A stretch of 33,366 nucleotides of DNA from the NCBI GenBank assembly GCA_002373975.1, contig DFKZ01000080.1:23588-56953 (forward strand), given 5' to 3'. A model generated the notes under the pieces. That model had not been told where the DNA came from, made no database searches, and saw nothing but the letters and a program-made list of their open reading frames with translations. This document shows positions 7,405 through 15,711 of this stretch, one piece after another. How positions within the stretch are numbered: the stretch's first letter is position 1; every line of letters starts with the position of its first letter. This DNA comes from Lachnospiraceae bacterium UBA3632. GTDB lineage: Bacteria; Bacillota; Clostridia; Lachnospirales; Lachnospiraceae. The position numbers and the translations under genes were made by a program.

Positions 7405-8130
7405 TTAACTTCGGATGAATTCCGAAAATGATATGCCAAACATCCTCTTACAGGTGGATGCAAAATGCGATGGCGTGTCGAACCCGGCCCTTATGGCAGC
7501 CTCTGTTATATTGTTATCCTGCAGGTAATGTATATATCCCTTCTTCATCTTATCAAGTGCGATGTATCGGTGTAGAGATATTCCCATCTGCTCCTTAAAA
7601 AGATGACAAAACCGGCTCTTTGAAAGACAGGCCTTTTTGCAAAGAATCTCTGCAATGTCAGACGGTATCGTTTCGATCTCCTTTAAGAGAGAAAGTGAAT
7701 CCGTTATCCTTTCATCAATCCTGCCTTCAATCCTGGAAAGTCCAAGTCTCGCAAGCATTTCGCTGTCTGATTGTTTTAAATCATGCCCGTTCTTCTCATA
7801 AATCTCAATAAGTCCGGCAGTGATCTCACTATCTAAAACAGCGTATTTCTCACCATGAAGATACTTTTCATTAAGTGCCCTGTCATAATCCGATGTCGTA
7901 TCAAAAAGATAAAGCAGCATATCACCACGATCCATATATACGGTATGAATAAGATCTGAAGCGATAATAACCGCACCTGCGTCAAAATCCTGTCCGTCGG
8001 CCATCACATGAAGCTCTCCTCCGATTCCCATAACTATATGAGACGCAAGATGAGCGTGCGGATCAGGCACCCTATACTCTGATAACATCAGTATATGATC
8101 ATAATCAAATAGCATGTCTGTCATTTTCAA
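7405..8130 (-). CDS. AraC-family transcriptional regulator
   Basis: This 241-residue regulator has an N-terminal cupin-like sensor domain (PDPHAHLASHIVMGIGGELHV) and a C-terminal double helix-turn-helix at ~165-241. The HTH segments are visible as LSKSRFCHLFKEQMGISLHRYI and ITEAAIRAGFDTPSHFASTCKRMFG, followed by the family ending FSEFIRS. The start is uncertain: TTG 8130 or ATG 8124, both after a GAGGGAAAG stretch. It is the last gene of the 14-gene run and sits just upstream of a separately promoted hydrolase, so it may control the run, that hydrolase, or both. The ligand is unknown. Confidence 0.9.
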   Translation of the reverse strand: MKMTDMLFDYDHILMLSEYRVPDPHAHLASHIVMGIGGELHVMADGQDFDAGAVIIASDLIHTVYMDRGDMLLYLFDTTSDYDRALNEKYLHGEKYAVLDSEITAGLIEIYEKNGHDLKQSDSEMLARLGLSRIEGRIDERITDSLSLLKEIETIPSDIAEILCKKACLSKSRFCHLFKEQMGISLHRYIALDKMKKGYIHYLQDNNITEAAIRAGFDTPSHFASTCKRMFGISFSEFIRS

Positions 8131-8145
8131 TCACACACTTTCCCT

Positions 8146-8775
8146 CTAACGCTGTTTCTTTCTCCAGTAAATAGATGTTGTTAGAAACACAAGGGCTTCT
8201 CCCATGCTTTCACAAGCTCCCCATGCTCCGGCTACCACTGTATCTCTGAATGCAACTTTCCATATGATACCCAGGATCACTGTTCCTACAGGTCCCACAA
8301 GGCACATGATCCTCGGCAATCCCGTCTTACCCGACACAACCGCAGCAAAATGAGTTATGTATCCCAAAAACAGAAATGCGATCAATACCATATCAAGCGG
8401 TGCCAGGATTCCCTGCCAATGCTCTGCGACTGCATATGCGACTTCAGCTGTACCGCCCGATGAAATGATACTTTTATAAGTGATAGGGAGAAGGGATCCC
8501 AAAGCAAAATGCAGAAACCCTGTCGCCGCAACTCCAATTGCCATGAATGATGCAAGCGTCCTGAGTACTTTCCCACAGGTTTCTTCTATCATTTTATAAT
8601 ATGAGTAAAACGCCGGAAGCATGAGTATCATGCCTGCAAACCCCAGCCATGCAGAAAGCACAAAACGCCACTCGTCAACTTCAATCCATAAAGGATCTAT
8701 ACCCAAATCGCTGTATCCTTTATAGCAATATAACAGGCAGTCTCCTATCACAAAGATAATTCCGCCTCCAATCAT
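8146..8775 (-). CDS. Polytopic membrane protein, DUF6796-like (copy 1)
   Basis: A 209-residue membrane protein with about six or seven hydrophobic helices, beginning GGGIIFVIGDCLLY. It is a paralogue of the protein at 10712-11425: both begin with a G-x5-GD-LL helix, share a W-S-A-x-LGF-G helix, and end with a short basic tail. I believe the family is catalogued as DUF6796, but that name is from memory. I placed the start at ATG 8775, which overlaps the stop of the upstream gene as ATGA, indicating coupled translation. No enzyme or transport motif is visible. Confidence 0.7.
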   Translation of the reverse strand: MIGGGIIFVIGDCLLYCYKGYSDLGIDPLWIEVDEWRFVLSAWLGFAGMILMLPAFYSYYKMIEETCGKVLRTLASFMAIGVAATGFLHFALGSLLPITYKSIISSGGTAEVAYAVAEHWQGILAPLDMVLIAFLFLGYITHFAAVVSGKTGLPRIMCLVGPVGTVILGIIWKVAFRDTVVAGAWGACESMGEALVFLTTSIYWRKKQR

Positions 8776-9257
8776 CCTGCAAGCTGCATAATCCCTGCCT
8801 GAATTGCGGCCAATAACGGAAATCCTATCAGGGTGCCGGCCCATTTGACTGCCAGTGTCTTTCCATGAATATACGGCACGAACTCCTCTGTTCCCGGAAT
8901 AATCCACGCCCTGGTACATCCTACCCACCACCAGTCGATGAATATGCGGTCAAACAGCCCCGAAATCAGATAGATGATAGTCAGCTGAACAAATCCATCC
9001 ATAAAACCATCCACGCCGTTATAGAAATATACAACTGTCGGAACAACAATGAGCAACGGAATGAACAACGCCAGCGCCGTAATGACATTGATCTTCTTTA
9101 TCCTATCTTTTGTAGTCAGCCCAAGCTCTATAACCCTGTCCTTTACTTCCTGTTCATAAAAAACAATAAGACCAACCGGTCCGTCTTTTGCTATGCCCAC
9201 AACACAGACAAGCAATAGCCAAAAGCTCATTACCAATCCTTCAAAAACAACGGTCAT
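8772..9257 (-). CDS. Small four-helix membrane protein (copy 1)
   Basis: This 161-residue protein has about four membrane helices. Between helices 1 and 2 lies the soluble segment EQEVKDRVIELGLTTKDRI. It continues with a conserved DRIFIDWWWVGCTRAWIIPGTEEFVPYI block. The same two blocks occur in the protein at 11446 (VQDRAIELGLSTREA and DGIVIDEVWVRYSKFWLLPG). The ATG at 9257 overlaps the stop of the upstream hydrolase (ATGA), and a GGAGGA site precedes it. Function unknown; the fixed position after a hydrolase and before a DUF6796-like gene suggests these three products work together. Confidence 0.75.
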   Translation of the reverse strand: MTVVFEGLVMSFWLLLVCVVGIAKDGPVGLIVFYEQEVKDRVIELGLTTKDRIKKINVITALALFIPLLIVVPTVVYFYNGVDGFMDGFVQLTIIYLISGLFDRIFIDWWWVGCTRAWIIPGTEEFVPYIHGKTLAVKWAGTLIGFPLLAAIQAGIMQLAG

Positions 9258-10192
9258 TTTCGTCCTCCGCTCATCCAGATTTTGATAGCATTTCGTATTT
9301 CCCTGTCGATATCTTTTCTGGTCTGCTCGCATTCCTTTGGATGTTCCTTTGCAGACCTAAACATTAGTCTCATGAATAACCTTAATCCGACAGGGAGTGC
9401 TATACGAAGCATAGATTCAGGAAGCACAAAATGTGTCCCGTATTCATATGTGATTGCCTTGTATTTACATATGTGAGGTTTTTCTTCAAGACGTCTTTTC
9501 ATTCGACGCACATATTTCCCGGCATCCCAAAGAGTATCGTCATCCGCCCCTATAAGAAGCAGATACCCGCTGATATTCTCTACCTTTATCATTTCATCTT
9601 CGGGATGTTCCCTGTCACGCTCGGAATCATCAAAGATTTTTCTTGAACACAGGTAATTCCCGCTTCCTTTTGTTTCTTCCATAATGACATTCCAATACTT
9701 CGGATGCTCATATACAAAAGGCATATAAGGCAACGGCTTTCCGCCTTTTGATAATGTGGAAGCCCCCGGCACCGGCCATTCCTTGCATCCGTCTTTCTTG
9801 CCCTGCTCGAACCCCTGCCAGATGAAATCGCTCGCAGTCAATCCTACGGTCAACGTTATATCCGGTATAAAGGATGCCGCAGCAAGAGAATACATTCCAG
9901 CTGTTGACATACCCATAATTCCAAAGTATGAATTGCCACGGCTTTTGCACTTCTCTATCGCCTTCTCAACTCTTTCGATTGGACAGTTAACATGGCTGTA
10001 GTCCTTCTTCCCGGGAGACATACACATCACGTTTACACCCTGCCTGTGAAGCCACTTTGCCCCGCATTTTGCCATATAATCATTGGGATCGTCTCCGAAC
10101 AATCCGATCATCACATAATCCGATTGCTGCGAGCACTCATAATAGGTTCCATAGAATCCGTCATTTTCAACTGTAAAGCAAATCTTTTTCAT
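9254..10192 (-). CDS. Alpha/beta hydrolase, acyl-CoA thioester hydrolase/BAAT C-terminal type
   Basis: A 312-residue cytoplasmic hydrolase. The nucleophile motif is GMSTAGM, which keeps G-x-S but has A in place of the usual last G. The likely acid is in LLIGADDDTLWD and the histidine in YEYGTHFVLPE. The spacing and the large insertion between motif and acid residue resemble the C-terminal domain of acyl-CoA thioesterases and bile acid-CoA:amino acid N-acyltransferases. AGGAG lies 10 bases before ATG 10192. It overlaps the next gene by four bases. An acyl-thioester or ester substrate is plausible but not shown. Confidence 0.75.
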   Translation of the reverse strand: MKKICFTVENDGFYGTYYECSQQSDYVMIGLFGDDPNDYMAKCGAKWLHRQGVNVMCMSPGKKDYSHVNCPIERVEKAIEKCKSRGNSYFGIMGMSTAGMYSLAAASFIPDITLTVGLTASDFIWQGFEQGKKDGCKEWPVPGASTLSKGGKPLPYMPFVYEHPKYWNVIMEETKGSGNYLCSRKIFDDSERDREHPEDEMIKVENISGYLLLIGADDDTLWDAGKYVRRMKRRLEEKPHICKYKAITYEYGTHFVLPESMLRIALPVGLRLFMRLMFRSAKEHPKECEQTRKDIDREIRNAIKIWMSGGRK

Positions 10193-10206
10193 CCGTTGCT
10201 ATTCTC

Positions 10207-10707
10207 CTATTGAAAAAGTGTACATATCCATGCTGCCAGTGCTGAAGCTGCAGGGAAGATTATGAGCAGTTTAAGTAGCTGGCTCTTAATGTTATATCCA
10301 TATTTTCTGCCTGAATATACGCTATCCACTTCCGGAAAATAGAACTGGAAAAACTTAAATTTCATAAGCAGAAAGTAGTCAAAACATACCATGTCGTATA
10401 TTTTGTACACAGTAAAGATCACTACAAATCTCACGAAAAACTGTATGAATGTGAATCCGCTTCGAAATCCGTCCCAGATAGAGATAACGCCCACGCCGAT
10501 AATCAGGAGCATGCTGAATATCATTAAAGTCCACCCGATTATTCTCGCACCATAAAACAGTTCTTTTTCCCTTGGGATTATGACTTCCTGCGCTTCCTTA
10601 GGCGCCGATGAAAAGAACTTCTTGTCCTGGATAAATGCCACTGCCGAAAACATCATCAGCGTTATCGCTACGCAAAATACGATTGTGAGAAATATTGTTA
10701 ATAGCAT
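10207..10707 (-). CDS. Small membrane protein, divergent member of the four-helix family
   Basis: This 166-residue protein has four or five hydrophobic helices: an N-terminal signal-anchor-like helix (LLTIFLTIVFCVAITLMMF), ARIIGWTLMIFSMLLIIGV, FFVRFVVIFTVYKIYDMVC and a C-terminal LLKLLIIFPAASALAAWIC. The segment IYDMVCFDYFLLMKFKFFQFYFPE sits where the two other small membrane proteins carry IDxxWV...W..PG, so I consider it a distant relative. GGAGAGGTGA precedes the ATG at 10707, 4 bases from the upstream stop. Function unknown. Confidence 0.65.
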   Translation of the reverse strand: MLLTIFLTIVFCVAITLMMFSAVAFIQDKKFFSSAPKEAQEVIIPREKELFYGARIIGWTLMIFSMLLIIGVGVISIWDGFRSGFTFIQFFVRFVVIFTVYKIYDMVCFDYFLLMKFKFFQFYFPEVDSVYSGRKYGYNIKSQLLKLLIIFPAASALAAWICTLFQ

Positions 10708-10711
10708 AAGC

Positions 10712-11425
10712 TCACCTCTCCTTAGCTTTTTTCATCATGAGCAGCAATCCTCCGAACATCCAAATATTTCCAATACTTATCCATCCTGCAGTAAGTGCAT
10801 TAAAAAGCGCATGATTACCGGCAAACTTCATTAACATTGTTACTGTCATCCCAACGGGCAGTGAAAATATCCAGCACCACTTCGGGTAAGGCGTATACCC
10901 TTTTACAAAAGCCGTGATCTGTGCCGCACTCTGAATGATAAAGAATATCAGAAAAGCTATGATACCCGGAAGCAGAAAAAACTGTCCGAATCTGATCGTC
11001 TGTCTGACTGCTGTTTCCGGGCTCAAGTTCATCATCTGTCTGTAGTAATAAACTACCGCAAGACACGGAACATGTACTCCGCAGCCACCGAAAGCAATAT
11101 ACCCCAGTATTCCGCTTCGGAGCATATGTGCATATTTCTCTGAATATGGAGCAATCAGTCTATATACTCCGAAATAGCATAATCCTTCAAGGGGAATCCC
11201 AACGAAGCCAAGCATGGCTGACCAAAGAATCCCGGGATCCGATATGTTCGCATATGTCGAAAGCTTCTTTGCGATTCCGGTTAAAGTCTCATCTGATACT
11301 CCCCATCCAAGAAGCATATCTCCCACAAGCACCATTATTCCGGCACATAATCCGATTAAAAACAATTTACGGATCCTGTTCCAATCCAGATCTTTTCCAA
11401 TTCCAATGTCGTTATATGTGTTCAT
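10712..11425 (-). CDS. Polytopic membrane protein, DUF6796-like (copy 2)
   Basis: A 237-residue integral membrane protein with about seven helices, starting LFLIGLCAGIMVLVGDMLLGWG. A second conserved helix reads ILWSAMLGFVGIPLEGL. It parallels the shorter copy at 8146 along its length. The start at ATG 11425 has GGAGA 5 bases upstream; the longer frame to 11497 is cysteine-rich antisense-like sequence inside the upstream gene and is rejected. No catalytic or nucleotide-binding motif is seen. Confidence 0.72.
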   Translation of the reverse strand: MNTYNDIGIGKDLDWNRIRKLFLIGLCAGIMVLVGDMLLGWGVSDETLTGIAKKLSTYANISDPGILWSAMLGFVGIPLEGLCYFGVYRLIAPYSEKYAHMLRSGILGYIAFGGCGVHVPCLAVVYYYRQMMNLSPETAVRQTIRFGQFFLLPGIIAFLIFFIIQSAAQITAFVKGYTPYPKWCWIFSLPVGMTVTMLMKFAGNHALFNALTAGWISIGNIWMFGGLLLMMKKAKER

Positions 11426-11445
11426 TCTTTCTCCATCTGCATATA

Positions 11446-11925
11446 TTAAAAAATCACGGCAACAATCCCCGCAACAATTGCCGCACCTATGACCCATATT
11501 AGAGTCAGGAATAATCTCTTTTTAAGCATTTGCCTTATAGTCTGAACATAAGGCATGTCTTCGCACCCGGGAAGCAACCAGAATTTACTGTATCTGACCC
11601 ATACCTCATCGATTACGATGCCGTCATACCAGTTCATCGCTTCAAGGAACAGCAAGGCGTACAAATATGCTGTCTTGAAATCTGATATATGATTCCACAA
11701 TCCTATGATAAGTACAAGAGTTACCAGCATGACGATATAAAACTCTGTCATAAATATCTTTCTTTTTCTGTTCATGGCTTCCCTTGTAGATAGACCTAAC
11801 TCTATCGCTCTGTCCTGTACCGCTTTGGGATAGAAATACAGCCCGTTTATTGCTCCCCCGCGAACAGAATACCTGACCATCAGAGTAAAAATCAGACAAT
11901 ATATGAACAACTGTAGTATTATCAT
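11446..11925 (-). CDS. Small four-helix membrane protein (copy 2)
   Basis: This 159-residue protein has four predicted membrane helices and two soluble blocks shared with the protein at 8772: AVQDRAIELGLSTREAMNRK after helix 1, and WYDGIVIDEVWVRYSKFWLLPGCED between helices 3 and 4. The conserved D, W and PG residues suggest a specific, possibly ligand-binding role, though none is known. The ATG at 11925 follows GGGGTGA. It lies between a hydrolase gene and a DUF6796-like gene, exactly as its paralogue does. Confidence 0.75.
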   Translation of the reverse strand: MIILQLFIYCLIFTLMVRYSVRGGAINGLYFYPKAVQDRAIELGLSTREAMNRKRKIFMTEFYIVMLVTLVLIIGLWNHISDFKTAYLYALLFLEAMNWYDGIVIDEVWVRYSKFWLLPGCEDMPYVQTIRQMLKKRLFLTLIWVIGAAIVAGIVAVIF

Positions 11926-11959
11926 TTAAGTCACCCCAATTATCTTCCAAACAATCCTT

Positions 11960-12712
11960 TTATACATTGTCATCACCCTCCAGGAACTCTTTTAATCTTT
12001 CAGCATAGATTCTCGTATGCTCATGAAGCATCTGTCCATGTCCCATTCCTTTAAACACCCTCTTTTTCATCTGAGGGAGATATTTCTTCAAGGACCTTGC
12101 ACTCTTAACGGGATAGAGTTCATTTTCTCCGTGCCAGAACACGACCGGATTATGATAATCCCTGATTCCGTCCTTTATAGTATACGTGTAACAAGAAAGA
12201 GCGGCGTTGCCGACAGATTTAAGAGATACTCCCTTATAAAGTGTATCTACTATGCCGTTGTTACCCTTTCCCATAATGCTTTCCACAAGCGGTTTCGGCA
12301 TATGGATATTCTTTTTGATGCTCCAGATTGAGCCTTGGAACAACCACTTGAAGGGATATGTCATAATGCCCATTTTTATCACAAATGCAGCATCCAGAAC
12401 AGTTCTTCCTACTTCTATGTTTCCTCTGCTGATCAGTTCTGTCGCTATTGTTCCGCCAAGCGAAAACCCAAGCAGACCATAGAGTCTGCCGTTAAGATTG
12501 TCCTTTACATATTTCTCAATCTTCTGCGCTGCATCGGTTACAGAAATAAAAACTCCTTCTTCATTTCGGGAATGCCCATCCAGCTCACAAACGATCACAT
12601 AATAATCCGTCAGATACGGCAAGAGCGGATCAAACAGATTCGAAGTATTTGCCATACCATGGATCAGCAGAATCGACCTTTTTTCTTTATCTCCATGTGT
12701 CAGAAATCTCAT
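11960..12712 (-). CDS. Alpha/beta hydrolase (serine hydrolase)
   Basis: A 250-residue hydrolase with strand-1 motif SILLIHGMANTS, nucleophile GFSLGGT, probable acid in FWHGENELYPV and histidine in GMGHGQM. It has a helical lid region (~115-175). The sequence is a diverged relative of the two near-identical hydrolases at 13553 and 16713; alignment with them supports the ATG at 12712, equivalent to their MTYHE start. A TTG at 12754 overlapping the upstream gene is possible but lacks a ribosome site. Substrate unknown; ester or lactone hydrolysis would be typical. Confidence 0.82.
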   Translation of the reverse strand: MRFLTHGDKEKRSILLIHGMANTSNLFDPLLPYLTDYYVIVCELDGHSRNEEGVFISVTDAAQKIEKYVKDNLNGRLYGLLGFSLGGTIATELISRGNIEVGRTVLDAAFVIKMGIMTYPFKWLFQGSIWSIKKNIHMPKPLVESIMGKGNNGIVDTLYKGVSLKSVGNAALSCYTYTIKDGIRDYHNPVVFWHGENELYPVKSARSLKKYLPQMKKRVFKGMGHGQMLHEHTRIYAERLKEFLEGDDNV

Positions 12713-12740
12713 GATACCGCTATTTTTCCTCGTATACGTA

Positions 12741-13529
12741 TTATTTCCTGCCAACCAGCAGGCTTGAGCCCTTAAGCATCATCTTAGCCGCTTCCCGTTT
12801 TGTCATAAACATTCCATCGTCTGTCGGGATAAGCTTTACTTCTTCATACCCGGCATCAAGAAGTTCCTTAACAAACTTCGTCATATCGCCGTAACGACCT
12901 TTAGACATGATGTCATGAATGGCAAAGGTTCCCCCTTTTTTCAGTACTCTCAACGACTCACGCAAAAGATCCTGTTTATTTACGGGAATGTTGTGATATA
13001 CATAGTTACTCGTAACAGCATCAAAAGTTTCATCCGGAAAATCAAGTTTTACCGCGTCTCCTTGTCTGAACTCCGTGTTTGACACGCCTTCAGCCGATGC
13101 GTTGCTCTCGCAAAGGTTCTTGCTGAAGGATGCGTATTCTTTCCCCCAGCGGTCAATTCCGATAAAGCTGCTCTTCGGATTTCTTTTTGCGCAGGCTATC
13201 GTCAGCGCTCCGCTTCCGCACCCTACGTCTAGCCCTTTCCCGCTTTCCGGAAGTTTGACATATTCCGCTGTACCTTCAATGATCTGCTTTGACAGCTGCC
13301 TCTTCCCATTACAGGAAAACTGACGGTAAGCCATGATTGACCACTGCGCATACTTTCCGCACCCCAATGCTCCCAGTCCAAGAACGATTCCCGTTCCTAT
13401 CCTTACGGGCATTGCTGCATTTCTCAGCGCCACAAAACTTCCGACAAATGCGGCAGTCAAAACTACCGTCCCTGCCACCAGTCCATAAATCATTCCCTTC
13501 GGTACCCAGTTTTTGTAATCAGGTTTCAT
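12741..13529 (-). CDS. Membrane-anchored class I SAM methyltransferase
   Basis: This 262-residue protein starts with two hydrophobic helices (~13-35 and ~45-62), then a soluble Rossmann methyltransferase domain. Motif I is GKGLDVGCGSGALT, followed by the acidic SAM-ribose residue in SFIGIDRW, GDAVKLDFPDETFDAVTSNYVYHNI and LRVLKKGG. The membrane anchor suggests a hydrophobic or membrane-bound acceptor. I chose ATG 13529 because GAGGAGG lies 12 bases upstream; the ATG at 13550 contains that site. The acceptor is unknown. Confidence 0.85.
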   Translation of the reverse strand: MKPDYKNWVPKGMIYGLVAGTVVLTAAFVGSFVALRNAAMPVRIGTGIVLGLGALGCGKYAQWSIMAYRQFSCNGKRQLSKQIIEGTAEYVKLPESGKGLDVGCGSGALTIACAKRNPKSSFIGIDRWGKEYASFSKNLCESNASAEGVSNTEFRQGDAVKLDFPDETFDAVTSNYVYHNIPVNKQDLLRESLRVLKKGGTFAIHDIMSKGRYGDMTKFVKELLDAGYEEVKLIPTDDGMFMTKREAAKMMLKGSSLLVGRK

Positions 13530-13552
13530 AACTTGAATCAGCCTCCTCATTA

Positions 13553-14311
13553 TTATTTTTCACATAGCCTTTTGATCCTCTTTGCGAGCTTATCCGGATG
13601 AAACGGAGCAAGCCCGCCATGTCCGACATCCTTAAATCGTACAAAGTTCGTATTCGGATACGCTTTTTTGATGTATGCCATATCCCATTTCCGGTCCTTT
13701 TCCTCCGCATCCGCGACCCAGTATTCTATATACGGGCAATCCGTTACAACCCTCTTTGGCATTTCATAATTGTTTGCCGAATCAAAGGTTCGCCAGATTG
13801 TTTTGTAGCTTATCATTTTCAACACCTTAGCCTCGTACCTGATATCTTCCTCTGACAATTCATCCGTAGAAAATGCTTTTTCGAGAAGTTTTATCCCACC
13901 GAGCTTTCCCATGGAGATCATAATAAAATCCCTGAGTGCGATAAACCTTGTTATAAGCCACGGCAGCTGGTATGGTGTAATACCGCCATCCAATACAGAA
14001 TGCTTAAAACGGATAACATTGTTTGACAAAAGCTTAGCTACCACAGCTCCGCCCATGGAGCAACCGTACACGCATTCAACTTCCGTCATTTCTTTATCTT
14101 TAAGCCACTTTTCAATCTCTGTGGCAATACTCTCTATACTTGTAAAGTCATCCTTACGGTCCGGATCATATCCCGGAAGTGCCGGTATGATCAGATGAAA
14201 GTCTTTTTCAAGCAGCGGAACAACATACTCGAAATAATCCCACATTACAACTGCAGGATGAATGAGAAGGACCACTTTTTTGTTTTCTGTTCCTAATTCA
14301 TGGTATGTCAT
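13553..14311 (-). CDS. Alpha/beta hydrolase, near-duplicate A
   Basis: A 252-residue hydrolase with VVLLIHPAVVMWDYF at strand 1, nucleophile YGCSMGGA, likely acid in YWVADAEEKD and histidine in DVGHGGLAPFHP. The usual HG oxyanion motif is replaced by HPA. By eye it differs from the protein at 16713 at roughly 28 of 252 positions. Between DGGITPYQLP and the segment before KMISYKTIWR the two are identical for about 65 residues. The ATG at 14311 follows AGGAG by 5 bases. It is translated just upstream of the membrane-anchored methyltransferase. Confidence 0.85.
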   Translation of the reverse strand: MTYHELGTENKKVVLLIHPAVVMWDYFEYVVPLLEKDFHLIIPALPGYDPDRKDDFTSIESIATEIEKWLKDKEMTEVECVYGCSMGGAVVAKLLSNNVIRFKHSVLDGGITPYQLPWLITRFIALRDFIMISMGKLGGIKLLEKAFSTDELSEEDIRYEAKVLKMISYKTIWRTFDSANNYEMPKRVVTDCPYIEYWVADAEEKDRKWDMAYIKKAYPNTNFVRFKDVGHGGLAPFHPDKLAKRIKRLCEK

Positions 14312-14338
14312 GCTTTCTCCTGTTAACATTTCAATCAA

Positions 14339-15190
14339 TTATTCATAAGCGGGACTCCGTCCAAATACTATTTTTATGATCTGCATGTTTACAAACCTGT
14401 CACAGAATCTGATCATAACCCTATGAAATCCGCCCACTTCTTTGTATATATCCCGATATCCCCGCATGTAACTCCTTGCAGTAACCATAAAATCTTTGTT
14501 CCAGTTCTCTATCTCGCTTTTATCTTCTATCGAAAAAAAGGCGCCCACATCCTTAATTCCCGCTTCCTTAAGCCATGTCCTGGTCATCAGCTTCGCACCG
14601 CGCCTGTTGCAGGAATCAAATGTGATCACCCCACCGGGAAAGCGCTCTCCCATGGTTAGAAACAGTCGTTTTACATCCTCCCGGCGAAAATAATAGAATA
14701 CTCCGGCGGCATAAAATACAGCCCCATCATTAGCATCAATTTGGTCCATCCAACTGTAGTCATTCAGATCAGAGGCAATGTTTATCTCCCTTTCACCCGC
14801 CGGTAATATCTCATTTCTGACGGCAATCACATCCGGCATGTCAATGTTATACCCCATGCAATATCCGTTATCGCATTTTCGGAAAGTATCATCCAATCCG
14901 CAGCCAAGGTTGACAACCGCAGCACCGGGATGTTTTTTCAGATAATCCTTAACCTCCCATCCGAGATCATATTGTCTCTGGGCAACCTCAAGCGCTCCAA
15001 AAAGACCTGCTCCTGATTCCATCTTTTTGCCCTTTTCCGTGAAATCATAGTCAAGCAAACCGCATATTCTTTCCGCCTCCGGATCCTTAAAAAGCTGTGG
15101 AAACCTATCGGAGCAAACCTTTCTTCCGTATAGCGGTATAATAAGAGTTTCCTGAACCGTATTCTTCTCTATGTGATATTTCTTTTCCAT
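14339..15190 (-). CDS. Class I SAM methyltransferase, leucine carboxyl methyltransferase/PKS O-methyltransferase type
   Basis: A 283-residue cytosolic methyltransferase. The start VQETLIIPLYGRKVCS and the SAM site AAVVNLGCGLDDTFRKCDNG, then YNIDMPDVIAVRNEIL, are characteristic of the leucine carboxyl methyltransferase superfamily and its bacterial O-methyltransferase branch often found in polyketide clusters. Carboxyl or hydroxyl methylation of a small molecule is likely. It begins immediately after the stop of the upstream gene. A 40-residue N-terminal fragment of a second family member lies at 19804. Confidence 0.85.
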   Translation of the reverse strand: MEKKYHIEKNTVQETLIIPLYGRKVCSDRFPQLFKDPEAERICGLLDYDFTEKGKKMESGAGLFGALEVAQRQYDLGWEVKDYLKKHPGAAVVNLGCGLDDTFRKCDNGYCMGYNIDMPDVIAVRNEILPAGEREINIASDLNDYSWMDQIDANDGAVFYAAGVFYYFRREDVKRLFLTMGERFPGGVITFDSCNRRGAKLMTRTWLKEAGIKDVGAFFSIEDKSEIENWNKDFMVTARSYMRGYRDIYKEVGGFHRVMIRFCDRFVNMQIIKIVFGRSPAYE

Positions 15191-15700
15191 TTATTTTCTC
15201 CGCCTTTTCCACGGGATACATCTGTTGACGCATTTCTTATAATCTTCATATTCTGCGCCGTACAGATCGGCAAGCCATTTTTCTTCAGTATTCTTCAGCA
15301 CAATTGTCATGATACCCCAGTTGATGAAGAACACAGGAATCAGGAAAATATTGTGCCACATAAGGCTTATTCCCGTGATCAGCATCCACCAGCCGCTGTA
15401 CATCGGATTCCTGACCCACGCATATATACCGTCTGTCTTCAGTTTGTTTTCGGTAATACTCTCATCCATTCCGGATTTCAGCGCTCCGACAAACCATACG
15501 ATAAATCCGAGGACGATAAGAACTCCTCCTGCTATCCTGAATGCCCAAACCCAGTTGCCGGACAGATTTCCGATCTTAAAAACATATACAAACAAAATAA
15601 TACAGATCACGGTAAACAGTCCTATCCCGTATATCAGATACGGGCCGATCCCAAAAAGCGGAAGCTTCTGGCTTTCCTTCATGTAGTTTTTAAGTTTCAT
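15191..15700 (-). CDS. Integral membrane methyltransferase, ICMT/PEMT family
   Basis: This 169-residue membrane protein has four or five helices and the family's C-terminal SAM-binding signature: GIYAWVRNPMYSGWW, then NTEEKWLADLYGAEYEDYKKCV and a basic tail IPWKRRRK. Family members methylate isoprenylcysteine carboxylates, phospholipid amines or other membrane-embedded substrates; the local substrate is unknown. It is the third methyltransferase in this run and directly adjoins the LCM-type gene. Confidence 0.87.
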   Translation of the reverse strand: MKLKNYMKESQKLPLFGIGPYLIYGIGLFTVICIILFVYVFKIGNLSGNWVWAFRIAGGVLIVLGFIVWFVGALKSGMDESITENKLKTDGIYAWVRNPMYSGWWMLITGISLMWHNIFLIPVFFINWGIMTIVLKNTEEKWLADLYGAEYEDYKKCVNRCIPWKRRRK

Positions 15701-15711
15701 CTATAAATTCC

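Noticed and set aside
11950..12760. TTG start at 12754 for the hydrolase
   Set aside because: No ribosome site, and alignment with the paralogues supports ATG 12712.
15173..15706. 177-codon plus-strand frame opposite the ICMT-type gene
   Set aside because: The minus strand has the family signature and start/stop junctions with its neighbours; the plus frame has neither.
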